NCBI RefSeq assembly: GCF_030817835.1
Contig: NZ_JAUSZR010000001.1
Span: forward strand, 1,550,001-1,614,000
Origin: Pseudarthrobacter sp. W1I19
GTDB lineage: Bacteria; Actinomycetota; Actinomycetes; Actinomycetales; Micrococcaceae
Direction: 5' to 3'
DNA: 64,000 bases
Shown: in pieces, positions 43,601-51,398 of the stretch
Layout: every line of letters begins with the position of its first letter
How positions within the stretch are numbered: the stretch's first letter is position 1
Program-made: the position numbers and the translations under genes
Notes under the pieces: generated by a model
Databases searched by the model: none
Seen by the model: the letters and a program-made list of their open reading frames with translations, nothing else
What the model was told of the DNA's origin: nothing

Positions 43601-43900
43601 GGAACCATAGGTAAAGACCATGGTGATCTGGGAGACGCCGTTGCGCGACGTGGAGGAGGTGGATTCCAGCCCCTCCACGCCGTTCAACGCAGTCTCCAGC
43701 GGCCCGCTCACCTGCTTGTCCACCACTTCCGGCGAGGCACCGGGCATGGCGGTGAGCACCGTGATCTGCGGAAACTCGATCGACGGGATGAGCTCCTGCT
43801 TCAGCGAGGACATGGTGATCACGCCAAAGACGGAGGCGAAGACCGTGATAAGTGCGATCAGAGCCCGGTTTGCCAGTGAAAGTTGTGCCAGCCGGAACAT
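40682..43900 (-). CDS. RND family efflux transporter, AcrB/SwrC type
   Basis: A 1072-residue RND permease with the usual two-fold layout: one membrane helix, a large porter loop, five to six helices, and the same again. Family motifs include the PSIEFPQITVLTAMPGASPEVV start of the porter domain and GRVVDDSIVVIENIKRHL in helix 4 with its Asp pair. The closest type is the SwrC/YerP group found in Gram-positives, which works without an outer-membrane partner. No membrane-fusion protein gene is adjacent. The ATG has GGAG about 9 nt upstream. Substrate unknown; detergents, lipopeptides or drugs are typical. Confidence 0.93.
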   Translation of the reverse strand: MFRLAQLSLANRALIALITVFASVFGVITMSSLKQELIPSIEFPQITVLTAMPGASPEVVDKQVSGPLETALNGVEGLESTSSTSRNGVSQITMVFTYGSNLDRARNQIDRAISNAKRNLPEDVQPQAIAGSISDFPIVFLAVSSDKSLSELNADLQRLSVPRLQKIDGVRGADVTGGATQHIEILPRPDAMAASGASITSIRDALGNNGALVPAGTLEEQGKTLSLQIGSPVDSLDAIKALPLSGAKNAATIGSVADVSVKDDERTSITRTNGAETLAVSVTKKPEGDTVGISHAVRDTLAELEAELGSNAKFTPVFDQAPFIEKSIKDLTTEGLLGLGFAVAVILVFLMSARSTLVTAVSIPLSLLITFIGLSATGYSLNILTLGALTIAIGRVVDDSIVVIENIKRHLSYGEDKVTAILTAIREVAGAITASTLTTVAVFLPIAFVGELAGELFRPFALTVTMALLASLLVSLTIVPVLAYWFLRTPGLTPGSVAARRNASEARAKAQEAEQRSRLQRGYLPILTKTQKHPVVTLVAAALVLGGTAAMAPLLATNLLGNSGQNSLTVRQVLPAGTSLADTSTAAIRLEEVLRGIDGVRDVQVTSGNAQAGFAAITSTGSSNSTFTVVTDEKADQARLQETVRNELAKVPDSGKVSVGTQQGGFGTSSTVDITIKAATTADLQAASDTMVDAMTGVPGTSEVATNLAASQPVVQVKVDRAKAVAAGLNEEQVAGVLASTISPIPAGTVRIDTDDFPVQIGKGTRFTSIDAVRAIPLPAAGAPVTLGSIAAVEQVDVPVSITASNGQRTARVSVTPSGSNLGAVNTEVQKRLAGVQLPAGVTAEIGGATTQQQESFQQLGLALLAAIAIVYVIMVATFKSLIQPLILLVSVPFAATGAVALLLVTGVPLGLPSLIGMLMLVGIVVTNAIVLIDLINQYRQPRDGRPGMNVADAITHGARQRLRPILMTALATVFALTPMALGLTGGGGFISQPLAVVVIGGLVSSTALTLVLVPVLYRLVEGRREKKALLRELHERPEFGPGADVDEEFRDWTTGMIPKVSGRRAAPGSPE

Positions 43901-43969
43901 CGCATGGTCTCCTGTGGGGTTGTGACTGACTGTTGCGGGCCAAGCAGCCGGCCACCGGCCCCGGCAGGG

Positions 43970-45472
43970 TCAGTGGTTGGCGGTAACGCTTTCCAGCTGC
44001 AGCGACCTGGCGGTTGCCTTCTCGAGCTCCGCGGCAAGTTCCGGGTTGTCGTCGAGCTTGACGCCGTAGCCGGGCATCATGTCCTTCAGCTTGGACTGCC
44101 AGCCCTTGAAGTTCTTCGGGAAGGCCTTCTTGAGCAGTTCGATCATGATGGGTACCGCAGTGGAGGCCCCGGGGGACGCACCCAGGAGTGCGCCGATGGA
44201 ACCGTCACGGCCGGCAATGACTTCAGTACCGAACTGAAGGATCCCGCCCTTCTGCGGGTCTTTCTTGATGATCTGTACACGCTGGCCGGCCGTGATGAGT
44301 TCCCAGTCGCCCGCCTTTGCCTCCGGGTAGTACTCGCGCAGGGCTTCCACCTTGTCGGCGTGCTTTTTGGCCACTTCCTTGACCAGGTACGCGGTGAGGT
44401 CCATGTTGTCCTTGGCAACGGCCAGCATGGGGATGATGTTGCTTGGCCGGATGGACAACGGCAGGTCCAGGTAGGAGCCGTTCTTCAGGAAGTTGGTGGA
44501 GAAGCCTGCGTACGGGCCGAACAGCAGCGAACGCTTGCCGTTGACGTACCGGGTGTCCAGGTGGGGCACGGACATGGGCGGGGCACCCACGGACGCCTGG
44601 CCGTACACCTTGGCGCTGTGCTGGGCGGCGAGGGTCTCGTCCGTGCAGCGGAAGAACTGCCCGGAAACCGGGAAGCCGCCATAGCCCTTGCTTTCCGGAA
44701 TCCCGGAGGCCTGCAGCAGGTGCAGGGCACCGCCGCCGGCGCCCACAAATACGAACTTGGCATGGATCTTGCCGTGTTCGCCCGACCGGGGGTGCTTCAG
44801 CGAAAGGTTCCAGCCGCCGTCGGACGCCCTGGAGATGCCGGTGACATCATGGCCGTAATTAATCTCGACGCCGTTGTTCCCGAGGTAGGTGGTCAGTTCA
44901 CGGGTGAGTGCCCCGAAGTCCACGTCGGTGCCCTCGGCGGCGCGGGTGGCCGCGATCCGCTGCTTGGGATCGCGGCCCTTGACGATCAGCGGAGCCCACT
45001 TGCCGATCTTGCCGTGGTCCTCGGAGTACTCCATGCTGCGGAAAAGGGGATGCGGCTTGAGGGCTTCATAGCGGGTCTTCAGGAACCGGGTGTTCTCCTC
45101 GCCGATCACAAAGCTCATGTGCGGCACGGTGTTGATGAAGCCCTTGGGTGAACCGATCAGGGACTGGTCCACCAGGTGGGACCAGAACTGGCGGGAAAGC
45201 TGGAACTGCTCGTTGATGAGCAGTGCTTTGGTGGGGTCCACCGAGCCGTCTTTGGCTGCGGGGGAGTAGTTGAGTTCGCAGAGGGCAGCGTGGCCGGTTC
45301 CGGCGTTGTTCCACGGACCGGAGCTTTCCAGGCCCGGCTCGTCCAGCCGCTCGAACATGGAGATGGTCCAGTCCGGTTCCAACTGCTTGATGAATGCCCC
45401 CAGCGTGGCGCTCATGATGCCGCCGCCAATCAGGACGACGTCGGCATGTGGGGTCTTGGAAATGAAGGTCAC
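43970..45472 (-). CDS. mqo: malate:quinone oxidoreductase
   Basis: A membrane-associated FAD enzyme of the TCA cycle that oxidises malate to oxaloacetate and passes electrons to menaquinone. It has 500 residues. The FAD motif is [17 protein letters not shown] at residue 13, followed by [29 protein letters not shown] split over the first 70 residues, the Mqo hallmark. The late [15 protein letters not shown] segment is also typical. It starts with GTG and a GGAG site. The neighbouring genes are not functionally related. Confidence 0.96.
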   Translation of the reverse strand: MTFISKTPHADVVLIGGGIMSATLGAFIKQLEPDWTISMFERLDEPGLESSGPWNNAGTGHAALCELNYSPAAKDGSVDPTKALLINEQFQLSRQFWSHLVDQSLIGSPKGFINTVPHMSFVIGEENTRFLKTRYEALKPHPLFRSMEYSEDHGKIGKWAPLIVKGRDPKQRIAATRAAEGTDVDFGALTRELTTYLGNNGVEINYGHDVTGISRASDGGWNLSLKHPRSGEHGKIHAKFVFVGAGGGALHLLQASGIPESKGYGGFPVSGQFFRCTDETLAAQHSAKVYGQASVGAPPMSVPHLDTRYVNGKRSLLFGPYAGFSTNFLKNGSYLDLPLSIRPSNIIPMLAVAKDNMDLTAYLVKEVAKKHADKVEALREYYPEAKAGDWELITAGQRVQIIKKDPQKGGILQFGTEVIAGRDGSIGALLGASPGASTAVPIMIELLKKAFPKNFKGWQSKLKDMMPGYGVKLDDNPELAAELEKATARSLQLESVTANH

Positions 45473-45551
45473 GATCAGTCTCCGATTGCAGCGGCTCTGG
45501 CTGTCACAGAATATCCCCGTGCAGCCCTACTACTGAAATTGGGCTGGCCCG

Positions 45552-47219
45552 TCAAGGCTTCAGTTGTACTTTGGTGAAAACTTCATTTAATACAGGCGAC
45601 GCCGGATAGCTCACCACACGGTCGGACAAGGCCAGTGCCGAGATGGGGAAGGCAACGGGGACCGCGGGAACAGTAGCGGCAATCTGGGCATTGATGGTGT
45701 GATACTGCTCATCCCGCTCCTGCCCCTCGGGCATTCCGCGGGCCCTGTTGATTTTGGAGAAGACCTGGGGATCCTGGTAGCCGAACTCGCCGTTCTTCTC
45801 GCCGAAGAGGGGGCCAACGAAATTGTCGGCATCCGAGTAGGACCCGTTCCAGCCCAGCAGGTGGAGTGCGTGGTCCCCCGGGGACTGCACCTTTTGCAGA
45901 TACCCCTCAGACCAGTCCACGGGGACGGGCCTGACGTTGAAGCCCACGGCGGTGAGCTGGCGGCTGATCTCGGCGTAAACCTTCTCCGGAGTGGGCAGAT
46001 AGGGCCGGGTGACGTTCAGCGGGTAGTAGAACCTCAGCTCTTCACCGGCGTATGCGGCCTCCTTGAGATACTCCTTGGCCTTGGCGGGGTCGTGCCCCAG
46101 CGCGGGGGCGTCGTTGTTGAACCCGCTGATCTTCGGCGGGACGAACTGGGTGGCCACGGCAGTGTTGTCGATGAAGAACTTGCGGATCAGCGTTTCTTTG
46201 TCGATGGCCAGTTCGATGGCCTGCCGGACTTTCTGGTTCTGCAGGACCGGGATCTCCTGGTTGAGCCCTAAGTACATTACGGAGAACGGGTCCCGCTGCA
46301 CAATCTGCTTTCCGCGCTTCACCAGCTGGTCGAAGTTGCCCACCGTCACGGCGTCGTAGCCGTCGATTTTCCCGTCCAGCAAGGCCTGGAGGCGGGCCTG
46401 GGGGTGGTTGTAGGCCACAAAGTTGATGGTGGCGATCTGGCCACGGTCTCCCCAGTAGGACGTATTGCTGGCCAGGGTGACGCTGCCTTCGTCCCAGGAC
46501 TTCAGGATGAAGGGACCGGTGCCCACCGGACTGGCGCCGAAGGCGGACACGGCCTGGCCCGCGCGGTTCTGGTCCAGCACGTCGGCATTGCCTGCCGCAA
46601 GCGCAGCGGGGGAGGCGATGGCGAAGGCCGGCAGGGTCAGGGCCTGCAGGAATGCGGTGAAGCGCTGGGTGAGGTCGATCTGCACGGTATCGGCCGCCAC
46701 CGCGGTGCAGCTTTTGAAGATGGACAGCTCCGGCTGGTCCGAGTGAGCCTTGAACACGCCTTTGAACGAGCTGCCCGGGGCCTGCCGGCGGAGGTTCTCC
46801 GGAAACGCAAACCAACGGTTGAAGTTGGTGCACACCGCGTCGGCGTTGAAGGGGGTTCCGTCGTGGAAGCTCACACCACTGCGCAATTTGAAGGTGTAGG
46901 TGCGACCCTCGTTGGTTTCGCTCCACTCTGTGGCCAGCAGGGGGGTGGGTTTCCCGGTGGTCTGGTCCACGCCGACGAGTCCTTCGAGGATCTGCCGGGT
47001 GATCCGCTGGGATTCAACATCGCTTGACAGCGCGGGGTCGAGGCCCAGTGGCTGCACCGCTGTGCCGAAGTTGAAGGTTGCGGCGGGTTCCGTCGTGCTG
47101 GGGGCAGGGGAAGCGGGCGACGGCGACGGGGCCGGTACGCCGGTGCATGAGGTGACGCTCAACGCCAGGAGGGCGGCACCGGTCGTGAGGACCGTCCGCC
47201 GCGATGGACTGCTGGGCAC
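45552..47219 (-). CDS. ABC transporter substrate-binding lipoprotein (peptide/nickel type, SBP family 5)
   Basis: A solute-binding lipoprotein of an oligopeptide-type ABC importer, 555 residues. The start is a twin-arginine-type signal (SRRTVLTT) with lipobox Cys25, followed by a Pro/Ser-rich tether. The binding fold begins with GTAVQPLGLDPALSSD and contains YTFKLRSGVSFHDGTPFNADAV, the family signature. The GTG at 47219 is chosen for its GGTGAT ribosome site; the longer frame to 47339 would put 40 polar residues before the signal. No permease or ATPase gene is adjacent, so it is an orphan binding protein. Confidence 0.9.
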   Translation of the reverse strand: MPSSPSRRTVLTTGAALLALSVTSCTGVPAPSPSPASPAPSTTEPAATFNFGTAVQPLGLDPALSSDVESQRITRQILEGLVGVDQTTGKPTPLLATEWSETNEGRTYTFKLRSGVSFHDGTPFNADAVCTNFNRWFAFPENLRRQAPGSSFKGVFKAHSDQPELSIFKSCTAVAADTVQIDLTQRFTAFLQALTLPAFAIASPAALAAGNADVLDQNRAGQAVSAFGASPVGTGPFILKSWDEGSVTLASNTSYWGDRGQIATINFVAYNHPQARLQALLDGKIDGYDAVTVGNFDQLVKRGKQIVQRDPFSVMYLGLNQEIPVLQNQKVRQAIELAIDKETLIRKFFIDNTAVATQFVPPKISGFNNDAPALGHDPAKAKEYLKEAAYAGEELRFYYPLNVTRPYLPTPEKVYAEISRQLTAVGFNVRPVPVDWSEGYLQKVQSPGDHALHLLGWNGSYSDADNFVGPLFGEKNGEFGYQDPQVFSKINRARGMPEGQERDEQYHTINAQIAATVPAVPVAFPISALALSDRVVSYPASPVLNEVFTKVQLKP

Positions 47220-47271
47220 GCGTTTATCACCTCGGGATCTTGCCGGCACCGCCGGTTGCGGGCCGGGACCC

Positions 47272-47277
47272 AGTCTA
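47272..47277 (-). promoter_or_regulatory. -10 box TAGACT upstream of the binding-protein gene
   Basis: On the minus strand TAGACT predicts a 5' leader of about 45 nt before the GTG at 47219, which then uses a ribosome site. No good -35 box seen. Confidence 0.35.
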
Positions 47278-47343
47278 GTTGACCTGGAGGTGCGCTTTCC
47301 GGGAGGCGCATGACTCCGCCTCGTGTTCGCAGCCGCCACCTTA

Positions 47344-47385
47344 AAGGCCCGGGGCCCGTCCTTCTCGGAACGGGCCCCGGGCCTT
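47344..47385 (-). terminator. terminator of the fasciclin gene
   Basis: A perfect 16-bp GC-rich stem (47344-47359 with 47370-47385) and a 10-nt loop, 17 nt after the stop codon of the fasciclin-domain gene. There is no U-tract. Confidence 0.7.
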
Positions 47386-47401
47386 GCTGCTGCAGCCTGG
47401 A

Positions 47402-48094
47402 TTACTTGGGCATCAGCACTGAATCGATGAGGTAGACCGTTGCGTTCTTGGTCTTCACGCCGCCGCAGATCACGCTGGCGTCATCCACCTTAAGGGTGTC
47501 ACCACTGCCCGTGACCGTGACGGAGCCGCCTTGGACAGTGGCGTGGGTGCCGGTGATCTTGTCCGGGGTGATCTGGCCGGGAACCACGTGGTAGGTCAGG
47601 ATCTTGCTCAGGAGCGCATCATCGGTCTTCAGTGTTTCGATGGTGGCGGCGTCGATCTTGGCAAAGGCGTCGTCCACCGGCGCGAAGACAGTGAATTCAC
47701 CGCCGTTGAGGGTGTCCACCAGGTCCACCTTCGGGTTCAGCTTGCCGGAAACGGCAGCCGTGAGGGTGGTCAGGATGGGGTTGTTGGATGCTGCCACCGC
47801 AACGGGGTCCAGCGCCATGCCTTCCACCGAACCAGCGCCCGTGGGTACCTGCTGGGCGTAGGCGGCGCAGCCGGTGCCCACCAGGTTGGCGGCCGGATCC
47901 ATCATGGCTGCGGAGGAGCTGGCAGACGGTGACGGGGCCATGGTGGAGGCTTTCGCCGAAGCGGAGGCTGACGGCGCGGCGGCCGGAGCGGAGGAGCTGG
48001 ACGTGCCTGCCGAGCCGCCGCAGGCGGTCAGGCTGAGCAGAGCTGCAGCTGCAACGCCTGCGACGCTGAAAGTGGTGCGCTTGATGGTCTGCAT
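47402..48094 (-). CDS. fasciclin-domain lipoprotein
   Basis: A 230-residue secreted lipoprotein. The signal peptide ends at lipobox LTAC with Cys25, followed by a Ser/Ala-rich tether to about residue 65. One fasciclin (FAS1) domain fills the rest: H1 motif [14 protein letters not shown], then [16 protein letters not shown] and the [10 protein letters not shown] end. Mycobacterial MPT70/MPT83 are relatives of this layout. Such proteins are thought to mediate adhesion or cell-wall contacts. The ATG at 48094 has AAGGAG upstream; a longer frame to 48196 is not needed. Confidence 0.92.
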   Translation of the reverse strand: MQTIKRTTFSVAGVAAAALLSLTACGGSAGTSSSSAPAAAPSASASAKASTMAPSPSASSSAAMMDPAANLVGTGCAAYAQQVPTGAGSVEGMALDPVAVAASNNPILTTLTAAVSGKLNPKVDLVDTLNGGEFTVFAPVDDAFAKIDAATIETLKTDDALLSKILTYHVVPGQITPDKITGTHATVQGGSVTVTGSGDTLKVDDASVICGGVKTKNATVYLIDSVLMPK

Positions 48095-48317
48095 TGTGGT
48101 TCTCCTTGGGTTGAACATGTCGCCTGGCCGTGAACGGGATGTTCGCGGCGCTGATTGCTTCCGGTTGGTGGGCACCTGCCTTGGCTGGTGTCTCACTGGG
48201 TATTCGGCTGCTGCGGAAACATGGATGGGTCGACGTCAAGGACTTTTTCAGCGCACTGGTGTTACCCGGGCATTTCCGGGGACTGATGACCGCCGGGCGG
48301 CGGCAAGGAAACAAAAA

Positions 48318-48358
48318 ATCCCCCGGCCTTCGTGACATGGTCACGAAGGCCGGGGGAT
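48318..48358 (-). terminator. intrinsic terminator of tRNA-Leu
   Basis: A perfect 19-bp stem (48318-48336 with 48340-48358), a 3-nt loop and a run of T on the minus strand after it (complement of AAAAAA at 48313-48318). It lies 13 nt past the tRNA 3' end. Confidence 0.85.
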
Positions 48359-48371
48359 CTTTGACAGGCAG

Positions 48372-48453
48372 TGCGCAAGGGGGGACTTGAACCCCCACGC
48401 CCGAAGGCACAGGAACCTAAATCCTGCGTGTCTGCCAATTTCACCACTCGCGC
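48372..48453 (-). tRNA. tRNA-Leu (anticodon TAG)
   Basis: An 82-nt class II tRNA on the minus strand. The acceptor arm GCGCGAG pairs with CTTGCGC, with discriminator A. The anticodon loop TTTAGGT lies between CAGGA and TCCTG. A long variable arm (TGCCTTCGGGCG) and the T-arm GGGGGTTCAAGTCCCCC complete the leucine-type fold. CCA is not encoded. It reads CUN codons. Confidence 0.95.
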
Positions 48454-48569
48454 TTGGCCTTCGGCGCCGCACGTTCAGGCGCCTGTGTCAGGGCCAGGAA
48501 TGTACGACGGCGGATGCCAGTCTTTATTGTAGCGTCGCGCGGGCGGGACCTGCGTCAGCGGAGGCCGGG

Positions 48570-49043
48570 TCAGGCGTCCAGCTTCAGGTCCCGGCGCAAC
48601 TTGGCCACATGGCCGGTGGCGCGCACGTTGTACTGGGCCAGTGCCACCTTTCCGTCGGGATCCACCACAACGGTGGACCGGATCAGGCCCTCGTAGGTCT
48701 TGCCGTAGTTTTTCTTCTCGCCCCAAGCCCCGTATGCCTCCGCCACGGCATGGTCCTCGTCCGAGAGCAGCGGAAAGGTGAGGGTTTCCTGGGCGGCGAA
48801 CTTGGCGAGCTTTTCCACCGGATCGGGGGAAATGCCCAGGACGTCATAGCCTGCCGACTGCAGCGAGGACAGGTTGTCCCGGAAGTCGCACGCTTCCTTG
48901 GTGCAGCCGGGGGTTGCCGCGGCGGGGTAGAAGTACACGATGGTCTGGCGGCCCGGCCGCGGTGCCAGGCTGACGTCCTTCCCCGTCGAGTCTTTCAGGG
49001 TGAACTGCGGTGCGTCGTCACCTGTTACGAGTCGGTCAGCCAT
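48570..49043 (-). CDS. bcp: thioredoxin-dependent thiol peroxidase (Bcp-type peroxiredoxin)
   Basis: Reduces hydrogen peroxide and alkyl hydroperoxides with thioredoxin. A 157-residue peroxiredoxin of the BCP/PrxQ class. The peroxidatic Cys47 and the resolving Cys52 are both present in TPGCTKEACDF, five residues apart as in atypical 2-Cys PrxQ. VYFYPAAATPG and LLSDEDHAVAEAYG are also conserved. A clear AAGGAG site precedes the ATG. It is divergent from the MarR gene at 49131, only 87 bp away. Confidence 0.95.
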   Translation of the reverse strand: MADRLVTGDDAPQFTLKDSTGKDVSLAPRPGRQTIVYFYPAAATPGCTKEACDFRDNLSSLQSAGYDVLGISPDPVEKLAKFAAQETLTFPLLSDEDHAVAEAYGAWGEKKNYGKTYEGLIRSTVVVDPDGKVALAQYNVRATGHVAKLRRDLKLDA

Positions 49044-49117
49044 TGTTTTTCTCCTTGTTGCAGGCGGGACACATCAGCCTAGTAAGCAGGGCGGAACAGT
49101 GCTAATCGGCACTTGGC

Positions 49118-49123
49118 TATACT
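49118..49123 (+). promoter_or_regulatory. -10 box TATACT of the leaderless marR promoter
   Basis: TATACT ends 7 nt before the ATG at 49131, so the in-frame TTG at 49113 upstream of it is rejected. Confidence 0.55.
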
Positions 49124-49130
49124 TGCTGCT

Positions 49131-49598
49131 ATGCCTGATATGGATCAATGGCCCACAGGGCGCCTCTTGTCCACTGCTGCGCGCCTCGTTGAACACTCCT
49201 GGAATGAAAAACTCGGCGCTATCGGTCTCACCCATGCCGGTGTTATCGCCATAGAGGTCCTCAACGCGCAGGGCCCCATGACCCAGGCGCAGCTTGCCCA
49301 ATACGTACGTGTCCAGGCCCAGACCATGGGCAAAACCCTGAGCCGCCTCGAAGCCCACGGGCATATCGCCAGGGTCCGCAGCACCTCTGACCGCCGCAGC
49401 CATGTGGTGTCCCTTACTGAACGGGGCAAGGAAGCCGTCGCCGCCGCCGTCGAGATGGAACGTACGGTCCTTGCAGCGGCCACCATTGACCCCGACGCCC
49501 TGCGGCAGGAACTCAAGGCTGTTGTCCGCGAGCTGGCAAGCCAGTTCGGTACCACCGCCACCGCGGCGTTAGTAGAGAACCCGTCCATGACGCCATAG
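49131..49598 (+). CDS. MarR family transcriptional regulator
   Basis: A 155-residue MarR-type regulator with a winged helix at about residues 40-105: LNAQGPMTQAQLAQYVRV, recognition helix QAQTMGKTLSRLEAHGHIAR and wing STSDRRSHVVSLT. The effector is unknown. It is divergent from bcp with 87 bp between; regulation of the peroxidase by this protein is possible, but no clear palindrome was seen in the gap. The start is fixed by the -10 box at 49118. Confidence 0.88.
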   Translation: MPDMDQWPTGRLLSTAARLVEHSWNEKLGAIGLTHAGVIAIEVLNAQGPMTQAQLAQYVRVQAQTMGKTLSRLEAHGHIARVRSTSDRRSHVVSLTERGKEAVAAAVEMERTVLAAATIDPDALRQELKAVVRELASQFGTTATAALVENPSMTP

Positions 49599-50004
49599 GG
49601 CCTCACGCCCGCTTCGGCCGGCACTGCCGGTCCTCAGCGTGATCCCAGCTGTTACAGGCTGCGGTCACGCTTTATTTTTGCCCTGCACCTGCCGCCCGCC
49701 TCCGGGAACGCGCCATCACGTCCAGCAACGAATCGGGGAACGCGCCATCACTCATGGCCGCCAGGTTGGAATCGCGCGCTCACTTCCCGCAAGCAGTCGG
49801 CCGACACTCCATCAGCTTCTGCAACCAATCAGCTAACGCTCCATCAGCTGACGCACGCTGCCGAGGCAGGCCGCCGTCGGACTTCACGGGAAACTGATGG
49901 AGCGATGCACAAATAGCTGCAGGAGGTGATGGAGCGTTTTGTTCCAGACTCCAGCTATGCGAATGCTGGGCCGCTAAACCCGAATGCTTGAGGTGCCGAA
50001 AAAC
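49599..50004. other. gene-free stretch with six short CCATCA-type motifs
   Basis: No credible gene on either strand. It holds six copies of a motif like (A)ACGC(G/T)CCATCA: direct at 49706-49719, 49738-49751, 49804-49815 and 49835-49847, and inverted (TGATGGAGCG) at 49894-49904 and 49926-49936. The first two copies share a 14-nt match and are 32 bp apart. Confidence 0.7.
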
Positions 50005-50048
50005 AAAACAGCCCCCGGTTTGCGTTTCCGCAAGCCAGAGGCTGTTTT
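50005..50048 (-). terminator. terminator of tRNA-Lys
   Basis: AAAACAGCC (50005-50013) pairs with GGCTGTTTT (50040-50048), with a second stem inside. On the minus strand it runs out into a T-rich stretch, 6 nt past the encoded CCA. Confidence 0.7.
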
Positions 50049-50053
50049 CCCAG

Positions 50054-50129
50054 TGGTGCACCCCCCGGGACTTGAACCCGGAACCCATTGATTAAGAGTC
50101 AATTGCTCTGCCAATTGAGCTAGAGGTGC
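50054..50129 (-). tRNA. tRNA-Lys (anticodon CTT)
   Basis: A 73-nt tRNA plus encoded CCA (50054-50056) on the minus strand. The acceptor arm GCACCTC pairs with GGGGTGC, with discriminator A. The anticodon stem-loop is ATTGA-CTCTTAA-TCAAT, and the T-arm CCGGGTTCAAGTCCCGG is perfect. Confidence 0.96.
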
Positions 50130-50189
50130 ATCTTTTGTTTCGATCGTTTGGGCTTTTTCTTTCCCCGTTGATCTCCGCAACGACATGAA

Positions 50190-50218
50190 ACTCTACACGA
50201 ACTTTTGGTGCATGTGAA
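50190..50218 (-). promoter_or_regulatory. tRNA-Lys promoter
   Basis: On the minus strand TTCACA (50213-50218) and TAGAGT (50190-50195) are separated by exactly 17 nt. The start would be about 55 nt before the mature tRNA. Confidence 0.65.
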
Positions 50219-50243
50219 ATCGACGGCGGCAGCCGGGGTCTGG

Positions 50244-51398
50244 TCAGCCCGGAGGGGGCAAAACCAGCACAAAGTCGGGGTTTTCATTGTTTGTCAGCAG
50301 CCAAAAACCGCCGTCCGGGGTGTGGACCACATCCCGGATCCGCCCGTATTCCCGTGTGAAATAGGCCACAGGAGAGCCTGCTTCCTCGCCAGCCAGGGGC
50401 ACCGTCCACATCCGCTGGCCACGCAGTGCACCCAAGTACGCCGTTGAGCCCACAATTTCCAGGCCGCTGGGCGAGGACTCGCTGGTTGCGGGCCAGACGA
50501 CTTTTGCGTCCCGGAATTCGGGGCGGTGGGGTGCTCCGGTGACGGCGGGCCAGCCGTAGTTGCCGCCGGGCACAATCAGGTTCAGTTCATCATTGACGTC
50601 AGGCCCGAACTCGCTGGCCCATAGCCGCCCCTCTGCGTCCCAGGCCAACCCTTGGACGTTCCTGTGTCCCAGGCTGTAAACGGCATTCCCGAACGGATTG
50701 CCTGGTGCCGGGGCGCCGTCGGCTGTCAGGCGGAGGATCTTCCCGCCCAGCGCCTCGGGGTCCTGCGGCTGCTCCCTGCGCTGGGAGTCGCCGGTGCCTA
50801 CATACAGGAAGCCGTCCGGTCCGAACCGGATCCTGCCCCCGTTGTGGGTGGACGCTTTCGGAATCCCGGTGAAGATCACTTCCGGTTCTCCCAGGGAAAG
50901 CGTGCCGTCGCCGGCTGCTGCCAACCGAAGGCGCGCAATCCTGTTGTCCTGCCCCGACGTGAAGTAGGCGTAGAGGTAACGGTCCGTCGCAAAGCCGGGA
51001 GACAGCGCAAGTCCCAGCAGGCCGCCTTCTCCTCCCGGAACCACGCCTGGAACTTCACCCAGTTCAGTGGCAGCACCGGAGCGGACTGTTTTGAGGAGGG
51101 CAGTATCGCGTTCAGAGATCACCGCTGTTCCGTCCGGAAGGAACACTGCGGCCCAAGGGATTTGCAGCTGAAGATCCATGCGTTGGGGTGGTCCCGGCGT
51201 CGGCTCTGCAGACGTGCTCAGTGAAGGGCTGCTGCCCGTGGGCGTTCCCTCCGGGTTGCCCGTGCAGGCAGACAGGAGCAGGGCGAGGCAAACACCAGCG
51301 GCCGCCATGACGTGCGCAGCCGGGTGCGTCCGCCGGCGGGAACTGGCTCCGCTAAATGCGCCTCCGCCGCGGCGCCCTGAAACCGGCAGCCTCTGCAT
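50244..51398 (-). CDS. PQQ-dependent sugar dehydrogenase-like lipoprotein
   Basis: A 384-residue secreted protein with a six-bladed propeller of the soluble glucose/sorbosone dehydrogenase family. Diagnostic segments are IPWAAVFLPDGTAVISERD, GGEGGLLGLALSPGF, THNGGRIRFGPDGFLYVGTGD and LGHRNVQGLAWDAEGRLWASEFG. The signal peptide has an Arg-rich n-region and lipobox LSAC with Cys45. The ATG at 51398 is preferred because the next ATG (51308) would leave an uncharged signal; it overlaps the upstream gene by 47 nt. Whether PQQ is bound is unknown; many actinobacterial members lack a known substrate. Confidence 0.85.
   Translation of the reverse strand: MQRLPVSGRRGGGAFSGASSRRRTHPAAHVMAAAGVCLALLLSACTGNPEGTPTGSSPSLSTSAEPTPGPPQRMDLQLQIPWAAVFLPDGTAVISERDTALLKTVRSGAATELGEVPGVVPGGEGGLLGLALSPGFATDRYLYAYFTSGQDNRIARLRLAAAGDGTLSLGEPEVIFTGIPKASTHNGGRIRFGPDGFLYVGTGDSQRREQPQDPEALGGKILRLTADGAPAPGNPFGNAVYSLGHRNVQGLAWDAEGRLWASEFGPDVNDELNLIVPGGNYGWPAVTGAPHRPEFRDAKVVWPATSESSPSGLEIVGSTAYLGALRGQRMWTVPLAGEEAGSPVAYFTREYGRIRDVVHTPDGGFWLLTNNENPDFVLVLPPPG

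Noticed and set aside
48130..48390. Plus-strand 86-codon frame with a hydrophobic stretch between the fasciclin and tRNA-Leu genes
   Set aside because: It reads through the tRNA-Leu terminator hairpin and into the tRNA gene, so it is unlikely to be expressed as protein; a decayed membrane-protein fragment cannot be excluded.
49700..49940. CRISPR array
   Set aside because: The repeated motif is about 11-14 nt, in both orientations and irregularly spaced, without cas genes.
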